Assembly: GCF_010907035.1 (NCBI RefSeq)
Contig: NZ_QUMK01000002.1
Span: 1 to 64,000 of the forward strand
Source: Rhodopseudomonas sp. BR0M22
GTDB taxonomy: Bacteria > Pseudomonadota > Alphaproteobacteria > Rhizobiales > Xanthobacteraceae
DNA: 64,000 nucleotides
Direction: 5' to 3'
The stretch's first letter is position 1. Each line of letters starts with the position of its first letter. Under the pieces are notes generated by a model that did not search any database, had not been told where the DNA came from, and worked only from the letters and a program-made list of their open reading frames with translations. Shown one piece after another: positions 6,918 to 18,188 of the stretch. A program made the translations under genes and the position numbers.

Positions 6918-8189
6918 ATGCAGACGGCCTACGTCCCCCGCCAGACCCCTTACACGCTCGCGCCCGAAGACGCGCTCAACGATCTGCGGATGAGCGAGGC
7001 CGTCCGGCCGCTCTACGACCATGTGAAGAAGTTCATCGCCGAGACCGTCGAGCCGATGCAGCACGAGTTCGATATCGCGGAAGCGAAGAATCCGAACCGC
7101 TGGTCGTTCTCGCAGGAACAGCTTGATCTGCTCGGCAAGGCCAAGGCCAAGGCCAAGGAAGAAGGCCTCTGGAACTTCTTCCTGCCCGACGCCGAAACCG
7201 GCGAAGGCCTCAGCAATCTCGACTACGCCTATATCGCGGTCGAACTCGGCAAGGCGCCGCTCGCCTCCGAAGTGATGAACTGCTCGGCGCCCGACACCGG
7301 CAACATGGAAGTGCTGGAGCGCGTCGGCACCCCTGAGCAGAAAGAGAAGTGGCTCAAGCCATTGTTGAACGGCGAGATCCGCTCCGCCTATGTGATGACC
7401 GAGCCGAACGTCGCTTCGTCCGACGCCAAGAACGTCTCGACCTCGGCGGTGCTCGACGGCAACGAGTGGGTGATCAACGGCGAGAAGTACTACATCTCCG
7501 GTCTTGGCGATCCGCGCTGCAAGATCATGATCGTGATGGTCAAGACCGATCCGACCGCCGCGCCCAGCAAGCAGCAGTCGCAGATCCTGGTGCCGGTCGA
7601 CACCCCCGGCGTCGAAGTGCTCGGCCCGATGCACGTGTTCGGCCACGACCACGCACCGCGCGGCCACATGCACATGCGCTTCAACAATGTCCGGGTGCCG
7701 AAGGAGAACATCCTGCTCGGCGAAGGCCGCGGCTTCGAGATCTCGCAGCTCCGGCTCGGCCCCGGCCGCATCCATCACTGCATGCGCACCATCGGCAAGG
7801 CCGAGAAAGCGCTCGACCTGATGGTGGCGCGCGGCCTGACGCGCGAGGCGTTCGGCAAGAAGCTGGCGCATCTCGGCGGCAACATGCAGATCATCGCGCA
7901 GGCGCGCTGCGAGATCGAAGCGATGCGGCTGATGGTGCTGAAGGCCGCCAAGGCGATGGACGTGCTCGGCAACAAGGAAGCGCGCGTCTGGGTCAGCATG
8001 GTCAAGGCGATGGTGCCGGAGCGCGCCTGCAAGATCATCGACCAGGCGATCCAGATGCACGGCGCCACCGGCATCTCGCAGTGGACCCCGCTCGCCGAGA
8101 TGTACACCGACGTCCGCCACCTCCGCTTCGCCGACGGTCCGGACGAAGTGCACTGGATGGTGGTCGGCCGCCACGAGCTGACGCTGTAA
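6918..8189 (+). CDS. Acyl-CoA dehydrogenase, ACAD10/11-like
   Basis: FAD-dependent dehydrogenase of 423 residues that forms the 2-enoyl-CoA. The N-terminal helical domain is at about 20-160, the beta domain contains YVMTEPNVASSDAKN and WVINGEKYYISG (about 155-190), and the C-terminal helical domain ends ADGPDEVHWMVVGRHEL. LGPGRIHHCMRTIGKAE and QMHGATGISQ are typical of the ACAD10/11 branch rather than of straight-chain enzymes. The position of the usual catalytic Glu appears to be Asp (in ADGPDEVH). The start at 6918 follows GAGGAG by 9 bases; the frame is open further upstream without family similarity. Substrate unknown. Confidence 0.92.
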   Translation: MQTAYVPRQTPYTLAPEDALNDLRMSEAVRPLYDHVKKFIAETVEPMQHEFDIAEAKNPNRWSFSQEQLDLLGKAKAKAKEEGLWNFFLPDAETGEGLSNLDYAYIAVELGKAPLASEVMNCSAPDTGNMEVLERVGTPEQKEKWLKPLLNGEIRSAYVMTEPNVASSDAKNVSTSAVLDGNEWVINGEKYYISGLGDPRCKIMIVMVKTDPTAAPSKQQSQILVPVDTPGVEVLGPMHVFGHDHAPRGHMHMRFNNVRVPKENILLGEGRGFEISQLRLGPGRIHHCMRTIGKAEKALDLMVARGLTREAFGKKLAHLGGNMQIIAQARCEIEAMRLMVLKAAKAMDVLGNKEARVWVSMVKAMVPERACKIIDQAIQMHGATGISQWTPLAEMYTDVRHLRFADGPDEVHWMVVGRHELTL

Positions 8190-8217
8190 GCGACTGCTAT
8201 CAGCTTGACGACATCAG

Positions 8218-8248
8218 GGCCGGGGCATTGTCCCCGGCCTTGTTATTT
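8218..8248 (+). terminator. Intrinsic terminator after the acyl-CoA dehydrogenase gene
   Basis: GGCCGGGG (8218-8225) pairs perfectly with CCCCGGCC (8232-8239) around a 6-base loop and is followed by TTGTTATTT. It lies 28 bases after the stop codon. Confidence 0.85.
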
Positions 8249-8292
8249 GTGGGATGCGCGGCCCGAGCCCGGCGTCACGACGAACTCACGCC

Positions 8293-10398
<2,106 letters not shown>

Positions 10399-10585
10399 GA
10401 ACGACGACCTTCTGGGCGATCACGCCGAATGGGAAAATCCCGTCCTGGCTCTTCTGTTTGAGCCTTCGAACGATGCGCCGCCGCGCGCGGCGGGCAATGA
10501 CGGGAGACCGGCACGCTTTAAGCCATGCCGGGCCAAAGCGCCAATCTTTCGTGCGGGTGGCGACGTGCCGCGCCCGCTGCGACGT

Positions 10586-10612
10586 TTACGGGGCGTTAAC
10601 GACACCCCGTAA
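10586..10612. promoter_or_regulatory. Nested inverted repeat upstream of the diguanylate cyclase
   Basis: TTACGGGG (10586-10593) and CCCCGTAA (10605-10612) are perfect 8-base arms; the 11-base loop itself contains the palindrome CGTTAACG. It lies about 90 bases before the GGDEF gene in the 302-base divergent gap that also serves the helicase gene. It could be an operator or an RNA hairpin; there is no T-run. Confidence 0.4.
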
Positions 10613-10700
10613 TTGCCCTGGGGGCATTCAGGAGTTGTTGTCTGCCGCTGTGCAACTCATGGTGTAATTCAGTCGCTGGCGCGTCGCGGAGATCGTGACA

Positions 10701-11741
10701 ATGCACAAGAGACGAACCGAGGAAACGTACCCCTGCGCGGGACCGCCGGATCATCCGGGGGAGAGCGCACAGCTACAGCGCGAGCTGGCCGAGGCCAGGC
10801 AGGCGCTGGAGACGCTGTACGCCGCGCTCGACAATGTCGACGCGGGCCTCTTGATCCTGAACGAAGAACTGCGCGCAGTTTACAGCAATCCGGTGCTGCA
10901 TGTGATGTTCAGGGCCAACAGCGCCGAGGAGATCCGGCAGAACCGGCCGCTTTATGCCGAGATGCTGGCCGCCTCCGCGCAGGCGGTCGCGGTCGATCTC
11001 GACGACTATGTGTCGCGGCGGCTGGCCTGGGTGCAGTCCGGCGATCCGAAGCCGATGGATCTGGCGATGACCGACGGCACCGCGCTGCGCTGTCATCTGG
11101 CGGTGCTGCCCGGCGGCGGCCGGATGCTGATCTACAGCGATGTCACCGATATCGTGCGCCACGCCGAGGAGCTGGAGCGGCTGGCGACCACCGACGGCAT
11201 GACCGGGGTCTACAACCGTCGCCACTTCCTGACGCTGGCCGACCGCGAATGGTCGCGCGCCCGGCGCTACGATCGGGCGATGTCGTTCCTGATGATCGAC
11301 ATCGATTACTTCAAGGCGATCAACGACGGATTCGGTCACCAGGTCGGCGACGAAATGATCGTGCATCTCGCCAGGTTGGCGCGCGACTGCAAGCGGGATT
11401 GCGACGTGCTGGCAAGGCTCGGCGGTGAGGAATTCGCTCTGCTGCTGCCGGAGACCGATCTGGCGCAGGCGGAAGTGGTCGCAGAGCGACTGCGCCGCGA
11501 GGTCGCCGCCAACGCGCTGGTGGTCGCCTCGCATGCGATCCCGGCGACGGTGAGCATCGGTGTCGCCACCGCACTGCCGGGGATGAAAGATGTCTCCGAC
11601 CTGATGAAGGCGGCTGACCAGGCTCTCTACGACGCCAAACACGCCGGCCGCAACCGCGTCATCTGCCGCGCCTGCCACGATCCGGCGCCGAGTCTGGTCC
11701 CGGCCGTGGTGCCCCGGCGCAAGACTGCGACGATCGGGTGA
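10701..11741 (+). CDS. Diguanylate cyclase (PAS-like sensor plus GGDEF)
   Basis: Makes cyclic di-GMP from two GTP. The product has 346 residues: a coiled start (about 15-45), a PAS-like sensor (about 40-150, LDNVDAGLLILNEELRAVYS), then a GGDEF domain from about 170 (TTDGMTGVYNRRHF). The active-site motif is GGEEF at 241-245, an active variant. RDCD at 232-235 is an RxxD inhibitory site five residues upstream, so product feedback is likely. ATG at 10701 was preferred over the in-frame GTG at 10695 because GGAG lies 9 bases before the ATG. It is convergent with the large helicase-nuclease gene, 7 bases apart. Confidence 0.93.
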   Translation: MHKRRTEETYPCAGPPDHPGESAQLQRELAEARQALETLYAALDNVDAGLLILNEELRAVYSNPVLHVMFRANSAEEIRQNRPLYAEMLAASAQAVAVDLDDYVSRRLAWVQSGDPKPMDLAMTDGTALRCHLAVLPGGGRMLIYSDVTDIVRHAEELERLATTDGMTGVYNRRHFLTLADREWSRARRYDRAMSFLMIDIDYFKAINDGFGHQVGDEMIVHLARLARDCKRDCDVLARLGGEEFALLLPETDLAQAEVVAERLRREVAANALVVASHAIPATVSIGVATALPGMKDVSDLMKAADQALYDAKHAGRNRVICRACHDPAPSLVPAVVPRRKTATIG

Positions 11742-11748
11742 GGCGGCT

Positions 11749-14700
11749 TCAGAAGCCCAGCGTCTGCGCTCGCTCGATCGCCTCGCGCAGCCGCTCGCGC
11801 GAGGGGGCCGCCAGCCGCTCGATCTCCAGGAGTCGCGCATAGACCAGGGGCGGGTCGTCTTCGGCGAGCGCGTGGGTGTGCGCCAACACAAAATCCACCA
11901 GCTCAGCGAGGGCGATTTCGGCCAAAGGCCGGCGGTGATCCGGGCCGTGAGGCATGCGGAACGCGACGCGTTCGGTCATCGTGCCGGGCAGCCACAAGAA
12001 CGCGCCGGACGTTTCATCCGTCCGCTCGTAGTCCTTCAAATGCCGCGACACCTGTTCGCGAATGCGGGCGCCGGTCCGCGACCAGCCGTGCGCCCGCGCG
12101 ATGCGCTGAGCCAGGACGTCCTCCCTCACCGGTGCTTCGGCGATCATCACCGCATCGACCATCGCCGCGATGGTCGGACGGTACGAGAACTCAAAAAACC
12201 GTTCGGCGTCCGTCTTGAATCCCGAGAGATCGGCGATGCGGAAGGTCGTGCAAGTTTCCTTGACGGCAAGATCGAACGAGGCCAGTCGGGCTTCGCCGGC
12301 CGGCTGGGCCACGGCGTGGGCAGCCTCCCATTCGAGCTCGCGGAGGTCGTGGTCTTGCTCCGGTTCGTCTGACCTTTGCGCGTCCGGCTGTCGCTCGTCC
12401 GGCTCGCCCAGCGTCAGATCCACGCCGTCTGCAAAGCCGGCATTGCTCTCGCTGGCCGGTTCGCCCGCACGTTCGTTGTCAGCATCGGCACGGCTGGCCG
12501 TGAGGAGTTCATTCAAGGCGGTATGGACGCGCTCGATCGCATCGGCCGCACTGAACCACCAGTCGGTCGACCATATCCGCAGGATGTTCCAGCCCAGACC
12601 ACGCAGAACCTGCTCGCGCACCTTGTCTCGATCGCGGGCCGTGGCTGAGCTATGATAAGTGGCGCCGTCGCATTCGATTCCGGCGAGATACAGTCCAGCG
12701 TGATCTGGATGCCGGATGCCGAGATCGATCCGGAAGCCGGACACGCCGACTTGCGTCACCACCTGCCAGCCGCGGGCTTGAAGCGCGGCCGCGACAGCCT
12801 GCTCGAACGGTGACTCGACCCCGCCGAGCGATCCCTCGTCCTGAGCGGGCAGGGCGATCGCGCCGCGCGCCGCATAGTCGAGAAATGCCTTCAGGTGATG
12901 CACGCCCAACGCTTTGCTGCGGTTGAGATCGATATCGTCGGCACGGATGCCGGAGAATACTTTCAGTTCACAGCGGGTGCGTGTAATCGCCACGTTCAGT
13001 CGTCGTTCGCCACCTGGCCTATTGATGGCGCCAAAATCCATCGGCAGCTTTCCGGCGGCATCGCGGCAGAAGGTGATCGAGAAGTAGATCACGTCGCGCT
13101 CGTCGCCCTGAATGTTCTCGAGATTCTTGACGATGACCGGCTCGATCCGATCGTCGGAGAAGAACCAGTCGAGGTCAGGATCGGCGCGGCACACTTCGTC
13201 GAGCAGGTCCTGAATAAGCGACTGCTGCTGCGCATTGAACGTGATGACGCCGACCGTCGGGCGTTCGGCCTCCGGCAAGCCGAGCCAGCTCTTCAGCTTG
13301 GCCCGGATGTCGGCGGCGATTGCGCGCGCCTCCTCGGGATTGGTCCGGCTCTTGCCCCGATCATAGACGCCGGTCGGCACCAAGTTCAGGGAGACCGCAC
13401 GATCCTCCGTCACCGGGCTCGGGAAGGTGACGAGATGATTGTCGTAGTAGTGCCAGTTCGAGAACGCGATGAGAGATTCGTGGCGGCTTCGATAGTGCCA
13501 TCGTAGATTAAGACGGCGAAGTCCCGAAGCCAGCGTTTCGTCGAGGATGCTCTCGAGGTCACGTTGAAACTCGGGTACGTCGTCCTCCTGATCGTCCGCA
13601 CGGCCGAAGAAGTTCGTCGGCGGGAGTTGCTTGGGATCTCCGACGATGATGGTCTGTCGGCCACGCGCGATTGCACCGACCGCGTCCCAGGTGGCGATCT
13701 GCGACGCCTCGTCGAAGATCACGATGTCGAACAGCGCCTGATCGGGCGGAAGATACTGCGCGATCGATAGCGGTGACATCAGCACACACGGCGCGAGTTT
13801 GCTAAAGCTATGTGGCATCGCCGCGACCATCTCGCGAATTGATCGGCTGGGACGTGTTAGACCCATTTGATGGCGCAGTTGTCCGAGCTCTGATTGCCGA
13901 GGCACCGCAGCTGACGGGGGAAGGCCATGCGCCAGCGCGCTGACCACCTTGTCACTGGCATGGGCGCGGACCAGATCGTCCACCGCTCTGAAATCGTCGA
14001 TCGCATTCTCGTGGGCGAAGCGGCGGAAGCTCCGCAGCTCTTTGCTGTCGTCGATCGCGAGCGGCAGCCACCAACGTGCGTAGCCGAGCCTGAACGCCGA
14101 CACGCTGCTGTCGGCCGGCACGGCACCGGTCTCGATAGCTTCCACGAGGGGCGCTAGTCCGCGCGCGATGGCCCGCTTCCGGACCGCGCACCACGACGAC
14201 CAATCGCGAAACAACGCGCGGGCGTGTTCGATCTCGTCCATCTGCCGGATGATGGAGCCGAGAAAATCGTCGGTATTGCGCTCGAGCGGCAGGCCGGCAG
14301 CCTGTTCGAACCGGCCAATGCAGGACTGCAGCTCCTGGTAAGAGGTCAGATAGGTCTTGGCGGCTGCAAGCTGCGGCTGATTGACCTGTCCCTTCAGGTT
14401 GGCGGCGATGCTGGCCGCCACCTTTTGTACGTCGCCAGCGAACTCGCCGAGCTGCACCAGCGAAGTTCGCAGCCGCTCCGCTTTTTCCAGATGACCCGTC
14501 AGCGCCTTGCAGTCGGTATCGAGTCCTTTGAAGGCCAGCGGGGCCTGGGCGATCGCATTATTCTGGATCGATTGAAGCCGCGCCTGCAATTCGCGCAGCA
14601 GCCCGATGTCGGTGCCGGGCTCCGCGGTCTTGGTTCCGGCGTAAGATCCGAGCAGGCGTCTCACCCGCCGCGTCCCAAGCCAGGATTTCGGCCACATCGC

Positions 14701-17700
14701 CGCCTTCGCCTCGTGCCAGTCGCGATCGATCTCTGTGATCGGAATGCGCGCGACGGTGTCTGGCGCGTAACGTGCGGACAGACCGGTCTCGCTATGGCGG
14801 TAGGCCGAAATTGCCGTTTCGAGCTCGGCCAGCGCTCTGGCCAGCGCGGCGAAGTCGCGGTGCAGGATGATGGTGTGATCCTCGCCGGAGGTCGCGATCA
14901 GATCCTGGGCGAGGTCGGCGAAGTATTTCAGGCCATCTGCTCGGCAGTCCTGAAAGCCGTCGAGACCGAGCCGCGGACTGATCGCGGCCAGCGCGGTCCG
15001 TGCCGCGATCGCCGCTTCCGCCAGTGCCTGTGCGGCCGCGAGCAGTTTTTCCTGCCACGCGTTGGTCCACTCCTCGACATGCAGCAGGCTGAGCACCGGG
15101 CGGACGGTTACGGCCGCATAGGTCAGGCCGAGATCGCGGGCGAGATCCTCCAACTCGCCGTAGGCCCGAGCGTCATGAGAGTCCTTGCTCGGCCACTCGA
15201 ATTTCGGGGCGTGCTCGTCGCTGCCGAGGGTTGCAATCCCGATAGCGAGGTAAGGTGTTAGTCCGTTTGGTGACTTGCTGTGGAGCGCTTCGACATAAGC
15301 ATTCAGCTCGTCGCGGCGGATCTGCAGCCGATGATTGAGCTTCACCCATTCGGTTTCGTTCTTGGCGGCGCGCTTCTCCCACGAATTCTTCAATTGGCCG
15401 AAGAAGTGCTTCCGGTCCGCCTTGCTGGAATGCAGCTCGAGGCAATGGTCGCCGAGCCGGTGCTCGCGCAAGCGCCGATACACGACGTCGAGAGCCGCCG
15501 TCTTTTCGGCGACGAACAGCACGGTCTTGCCGGCTGCCAGGCACATCGCGATCATGTTGGCGATGGTCTGGCTCTTGCCGGTGCCGGGCGGCCCGATGAT
15601 GACGAAGTCGCGCCCTTGTGCTGCCGCGAGGCACGCGGCGATTTGAGACGAGTCCGCCGGAAGCGGCAGCACCAGATCGGCCGAGGCGTACTGCCGATCG
15701 ATATCGGCTTCGTCCGGAAAGGGCTGGTCGGCACCGTCGAGGATGCGATCGGGATTGTCGATCAGGTGTTTGACGACGCGATTCTGACGCAGCGCTGCGA
15801 CGCGGTCGGTCAGATCCTTCCACATCAGGTATTTGGCGAACGAGAAGGTCGACAGCGCGATGTCGTCGACGACTTCGAAGCTCGGGACGTCGCGGACGGC
15901 GCGTCGCACCCCGTCGAGCACCTTCGACACGTCGATGCCCTTTTCGTCCTGCGGAAGGCTGCCGCGAAAATCCGGAAGCGAAAGGTCGAAATCACGCTTG
16001 AGAAACTGCAGCAAGGTGGCGTTCAGCTGCGGTTCGTCTTCGTGGAATTTGAGGCGGAAGCGATCGGATGCCCCCGAGCGTTCGAGCTTCACCGGGAGCA
16101 GCAGCAGCGGGGCGCGATAGACACGCTCATCCGTCGGCGCTTTCTTCCATTTCAGGATTCCGACCGCGAGATACAGCGTATTGGTGCCACCTTCGGTCAG
16201 GTCATTCTTGGCCTGACGATACAAATCCGTGAGGCGAGCCGACAGATCCTTGGGCTCGAGCTTTGAAGACAGTTCGTCTCGCTTCAGCGCTTCGGCCGCG
16301 AAGGTCCGGTGCAGGTCGTCGCCGCGCCGATCGCGATGCAGGGACGGGTCCCGGTCGCCCAGCGGATTCTGCTGGGGCAGCGAGATGATCTTGATCGAAA
16401 TTCCCTCGGCCAGACGATCTTCGAGATAGGCGACGTCCGGGCATAGGAACGGGATCGCCCGTTTTCCCTCGGAGAAGTTCAACAGACGATTGCGGAGCGA
16501 CAGATCGAGCAGCCGCGATCGCCACCGCTCGATGCGTCCGTCCGGTGTGGTCGGCTTCTCGTCGACCAGATCGGCCGGGGAAAGAATGTCAGGTGCGGGA
16601 GGCAGAGGGAGTTCGGCGGACGTTTCTTCCTCGTCGATCCCCGCCTCCATCCTCGGCGTGTGGGATGCCAACGGCAGGATGCCGGACGAGCGCGAGCGCG
16701 CGACGTCGACTGCAGCAACAAACGGCTGCAGCGCCTCTTCCTTGAGTTTGTCTTCGCCGACCTTCCGGGCTTGTTCGAATGTCATCGCAGGCCGGTGCGT
16801 GACCCCGGTCGTTTCGAACACGATAAACTCGCGGGCAGCGATTGCCTTGCGGAGTTCGCTGACATCGTCTTCGATGGTTCTCGGCAGGGTGCGCTTCACG
16901 AGCCACACGCCGACAAACGCATGTCCGTCGAGCAAGACGGTGACAGGATTCAGGCCGACGGCCTCCAGGGCCGCAGCGAACAGAAGAGTCACGTCAAGGC
17001 AGGTCCCGAGCTGATCTTGGATCAGCTTGCTCGGTCCGCGCACTTTCTGCCCGCGCTTCTCGAAACTCGCAGGCGGCTCGGCGTAATGCAGTCCCAGTGC
17101 CGCGATCGCCGAATAGACCGCTGCCGCCAGCATGTAGGCGCGCTTCGGATCGCTGCTCTGGTAGCCGTCCAGGGCCGATGAGTGGCCATGGGAGGCAAGG
17201 CGTTCGGCAGCCGATCGCAGGACTCTGTGAATGGCCGGGTCGTTCGGCATCACAAACGCCGGAAGGAGCTGTGCCATGTCGGACACGCCGCCCCATTCGT
17301 CGCGGGCCAGCAGGCGCACTGGCAGGATGGCCTCAGCAACGAGGGTATCTGCCTGCAGCAGCCGCAACGTGATGTCGCCTGCCTCTGCTTCATCAAGTCC
17401 GGCCAGATACGAGGGATCTAAATCCACGCGCCGGTCGCTGAGGGTATGCCTGTCGCCCGCGAAAATCCTGTCGATTGTCCAGGTCTTCGGCCGAAGAAAT
17501 TTGGGACTGGAGACCAGCTCCAGACGAAGCTTCTCAAGCGGCTCTTGGCTCGCGTTGACGATCGCAACCGCGCGGAGGACAGGAATCGAATTCTGATGCG
17601 AGGCGAAGGTGAATTTCTCAGCCAGATCGGCTTCGATCTTTACGGTTTGGTCTTGCGCACTCGAACTTGCACCGTCAGCTGCAAGCTCGGCCAATTCACG

Positions 17701-17715
17701 TTCAGCCTTCATCAC
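11749..17715 (-). CDS. Giant DUF4011-helicase-Vsr-DUF3320 protein, probable antiphage defence
   Basis: One protein of 1988 residues. Visible parts in order: a beta-rich N-terminal region; a transglutaminase-like fold with Cys near 238 (LGTCLDVTLLFAAALEA) and His near 263 (LDGHAFVGVWL); DUF4011 from about 391 (RWRSRLLDLSLRNRLLNF); SF1 helicase with Walker A IIGPPGTGKSQT near 707, a long helical insertion, DEAS near 1333 (VIFDEASQIATWD) and GDPKQLPP; a Vsr-like PD-(D/E)XK nuclease at about 1630-1730 (FRIDLGI...IECDGATYHSS); and DUF3320 at about 1820-1985. From memory, a DUF4011-helicase-Vsr single-gene antiphage system (called hhe) has this plan. Start is GTG at 17715 or ATG at 17712, with GAGGAG upstream. 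No companion gene is seen. Confidence 0.88.
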   Translation of the reverse strand: MMKAERELAELAADGASSSAQDQTVKIEADLAEKFTFASHQNSIPVLRAVAIVNASQEPLEKLRLELVSSPKFLRPKTWTIDRIFAGDRHTLSDRRVDLDPSYLAGLDEAEAGDITLRLLQADTLVAEAILPVRLLARDEWGGVSDMAQLLPAFVMPNDPAIHRVLRSAAERLASHGHSSALDGYQSSDPKRAYMLAAAVYSAIAALGLHYAEPPASFEKRGQKVRGPSKLIQDQLGTCLDVTLLFAAALEAVGLNPVTVLLDGHAFVGVWLVKRTLPRTIEDDVSELRKAIAAREFIVFETTGVTHRPAMTFEQARKVGEDKLKEEALQPFVAAVDVARSRSSGILPLASHTPRMEAGIDEEETSAELPLPPAPDILSPADLVDEKPTTPDGRIERWRSRLLDLSLRNRLLNFSEGKRAIPFLCPDVAYLEDRLAEGISIKIISLPQQNPLGDRDPSLHRDRRGDDLHRTFAAEALKRDELSSKLEPKDLSARLTDLYRQAKNDLTEGGTNTLYLAVGILKWKKAPTDERVYRAPLLLLPVKLERSGASDRFRLKFHEDEPQLNATLLQFLKRDFDLSLPDFRGSLPQDEKGIDVSKVLDGVRRAVRDVPSFEVVDDIALSTFSFAKYLMWKDLTDRVAALRQNRVVKHLIDNPDRILDGADQPFPDEADIDRQYASADLVLPLPADSSQIAACLAAAQGRDFVIIGPPGTGKSQTIANMIAMCLAAGKTVLFVAEKTAALDVVYRRLREHRLGDHCLELHSSKADRKHFFGQLKNSWEKRAAKNETEWVKLNHRLQIRRDELNAYVEALHSKSPNGLTPYLAIGIATLGSDEHAPKFEWPSKDSHDARAYGELEDLARDLGLTYAAVTVRPVLSLLHVEEWTNAWQEKLLAAAQALAEAAIAARTALAAISPRLGLDGFQDCRADGLKYFADLAQDLIATSGEDHTIILHRDFAALARALAELETAISAYRHSETGLSARYAPDTVARIPITEIDRDWHEAKAAMWPKSWLGTRRVRRLLGSYAGTKTAEPGTDIGLLRELQARLQSIQNNAIAQAPLAFKGLDTDCKALTGHLEKAERLRTSLVQLGEFAGDVQKVAASIAANLKGQVNQPQLAAAKTYLTSYQELQSCIGRFEQAAGLPLERNTDDFLGSIIRQMDEIEHARALFRDWSSWCAVRKRAIARGLAPLVEAIETGAVPADSSVSAFRLGYARWWLPLAIDDSKELRSFRRFAHENAIDDFRAVDDLVRAHASDKVVSALAHGLPPSAAVPRQSELGQLRHQMGLTRPSRSIREMVAAMPHSFSKLAPCVLMSPLSIAQYLPPDQALFDIVIFDEASQIATWDAVGAIARGRQTIIVGDPKQLPPTNFFGRADDQEDDVPEFQRDLESILDETLASGLRRLNLRWHYRSRHESLIAFSNWHYYDNHLVTFPSPVTEDRAVSLNLVPTGVYDRGKSRTNPEEARAIAADIRAKLKSWLGLPEAERPTVGVITFNAQQQSLIQDLLDEVCRADPDLDWFFSDDRIEPVIVKNLENIQGDERDVIYFSITFCRDAAGKLPMDFGAINRPGGERRLNVAITRTRCELKVFSGIRADDIDLNRSKALGVHHLKAFLDYAARGAIALPAQDEGSLGGVESPFEQAVAAALQARGWQVVTQVGVSGFRIDLGIRHPDHAGLYLAGIECDGATYHSSATARDRDKVREQVLRGLGWNILRIWSTDWWFSAADAIERVHTALNELLTASRADADNERAGEPASESNAGFADGVDLTLGEPDERQPDAQRSDEPEQDHDLRELEWEAAHAVAQPAGEARLASFDLAVKETCTTFRIADLSGFKTDAERFFEFSYRPTIAAMVDAVMIAEAPVREDVLAQRIARAHGWSRTGARIREQVSRHLKDYERTDETSGAFLWLPGTMTERVAFRMPHGPDHRRPLAEIALAELVDFVLAHTHALAEDDPPLVYARLLEIERLAAPSRERLREAIERAQTLGF

Positions 17716-18188
17716 CCAACATCACTCCTCACTGCAATCATTGCGGCATTGAAAAATCATCCGCAAGCATGAAGTGTGTGGTCTTCAAAGGGTGAGAGTG
17801 GTTCTCCAGAGTATTCGGCCAGCGAATAGCCTTCGGACGGAGCGGTCGGTGGGCTTCCTCTGATCCAGTCTGCCGATCCTTGCGCTCGCTCGGTCGTCAA
17901 GTCTTTTGAGATCGCGCCCTTATTCCGGCTGTTCAACCGCCATTAATAGCACCACTCCAATCCCGGCTTTCTTCCGCCGGTACGAGCCGTGGAGCTGCAC
18001 GTCCGCGCGCCTGAACAGCGCGCTTTCATCCCGCCTGTGTTGCCGGTGAGGCACGCGCGATCGTGGCTTCCGCGGCGCACGGCGTGGGCTGCAAGGTGTT
18101 GCAGCCGACGCTGATCGATCTCGAAGGTCGCGCCGGCAATGCCGGCCGGATCGCAAGGCTACCGGCTGACGGTCAATCGGACGATCCG
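17716..18188. other. Gene-free stretch upstream of the defence gene
   Basis: No recognisable gene or RNA in these 473 bases. Short frames exist on both strands (for example 17920-18156, minus) but have basic, low-information translations and no ribosome-binding site. A small hairpin GCCGGC-ATT-GCCGGC (minus strand) lies near 18130-18145 without a T-run. Confidence 0.5.

Noticed and set aside
17920-18156. 78-codon minus-strand frame ending GIGVVLLMAVEQPE
   Set aside because: Arg-rich, no ribosome-binding site and no recognisable family; typical of chance frames in GC-rich intergenic DNA.
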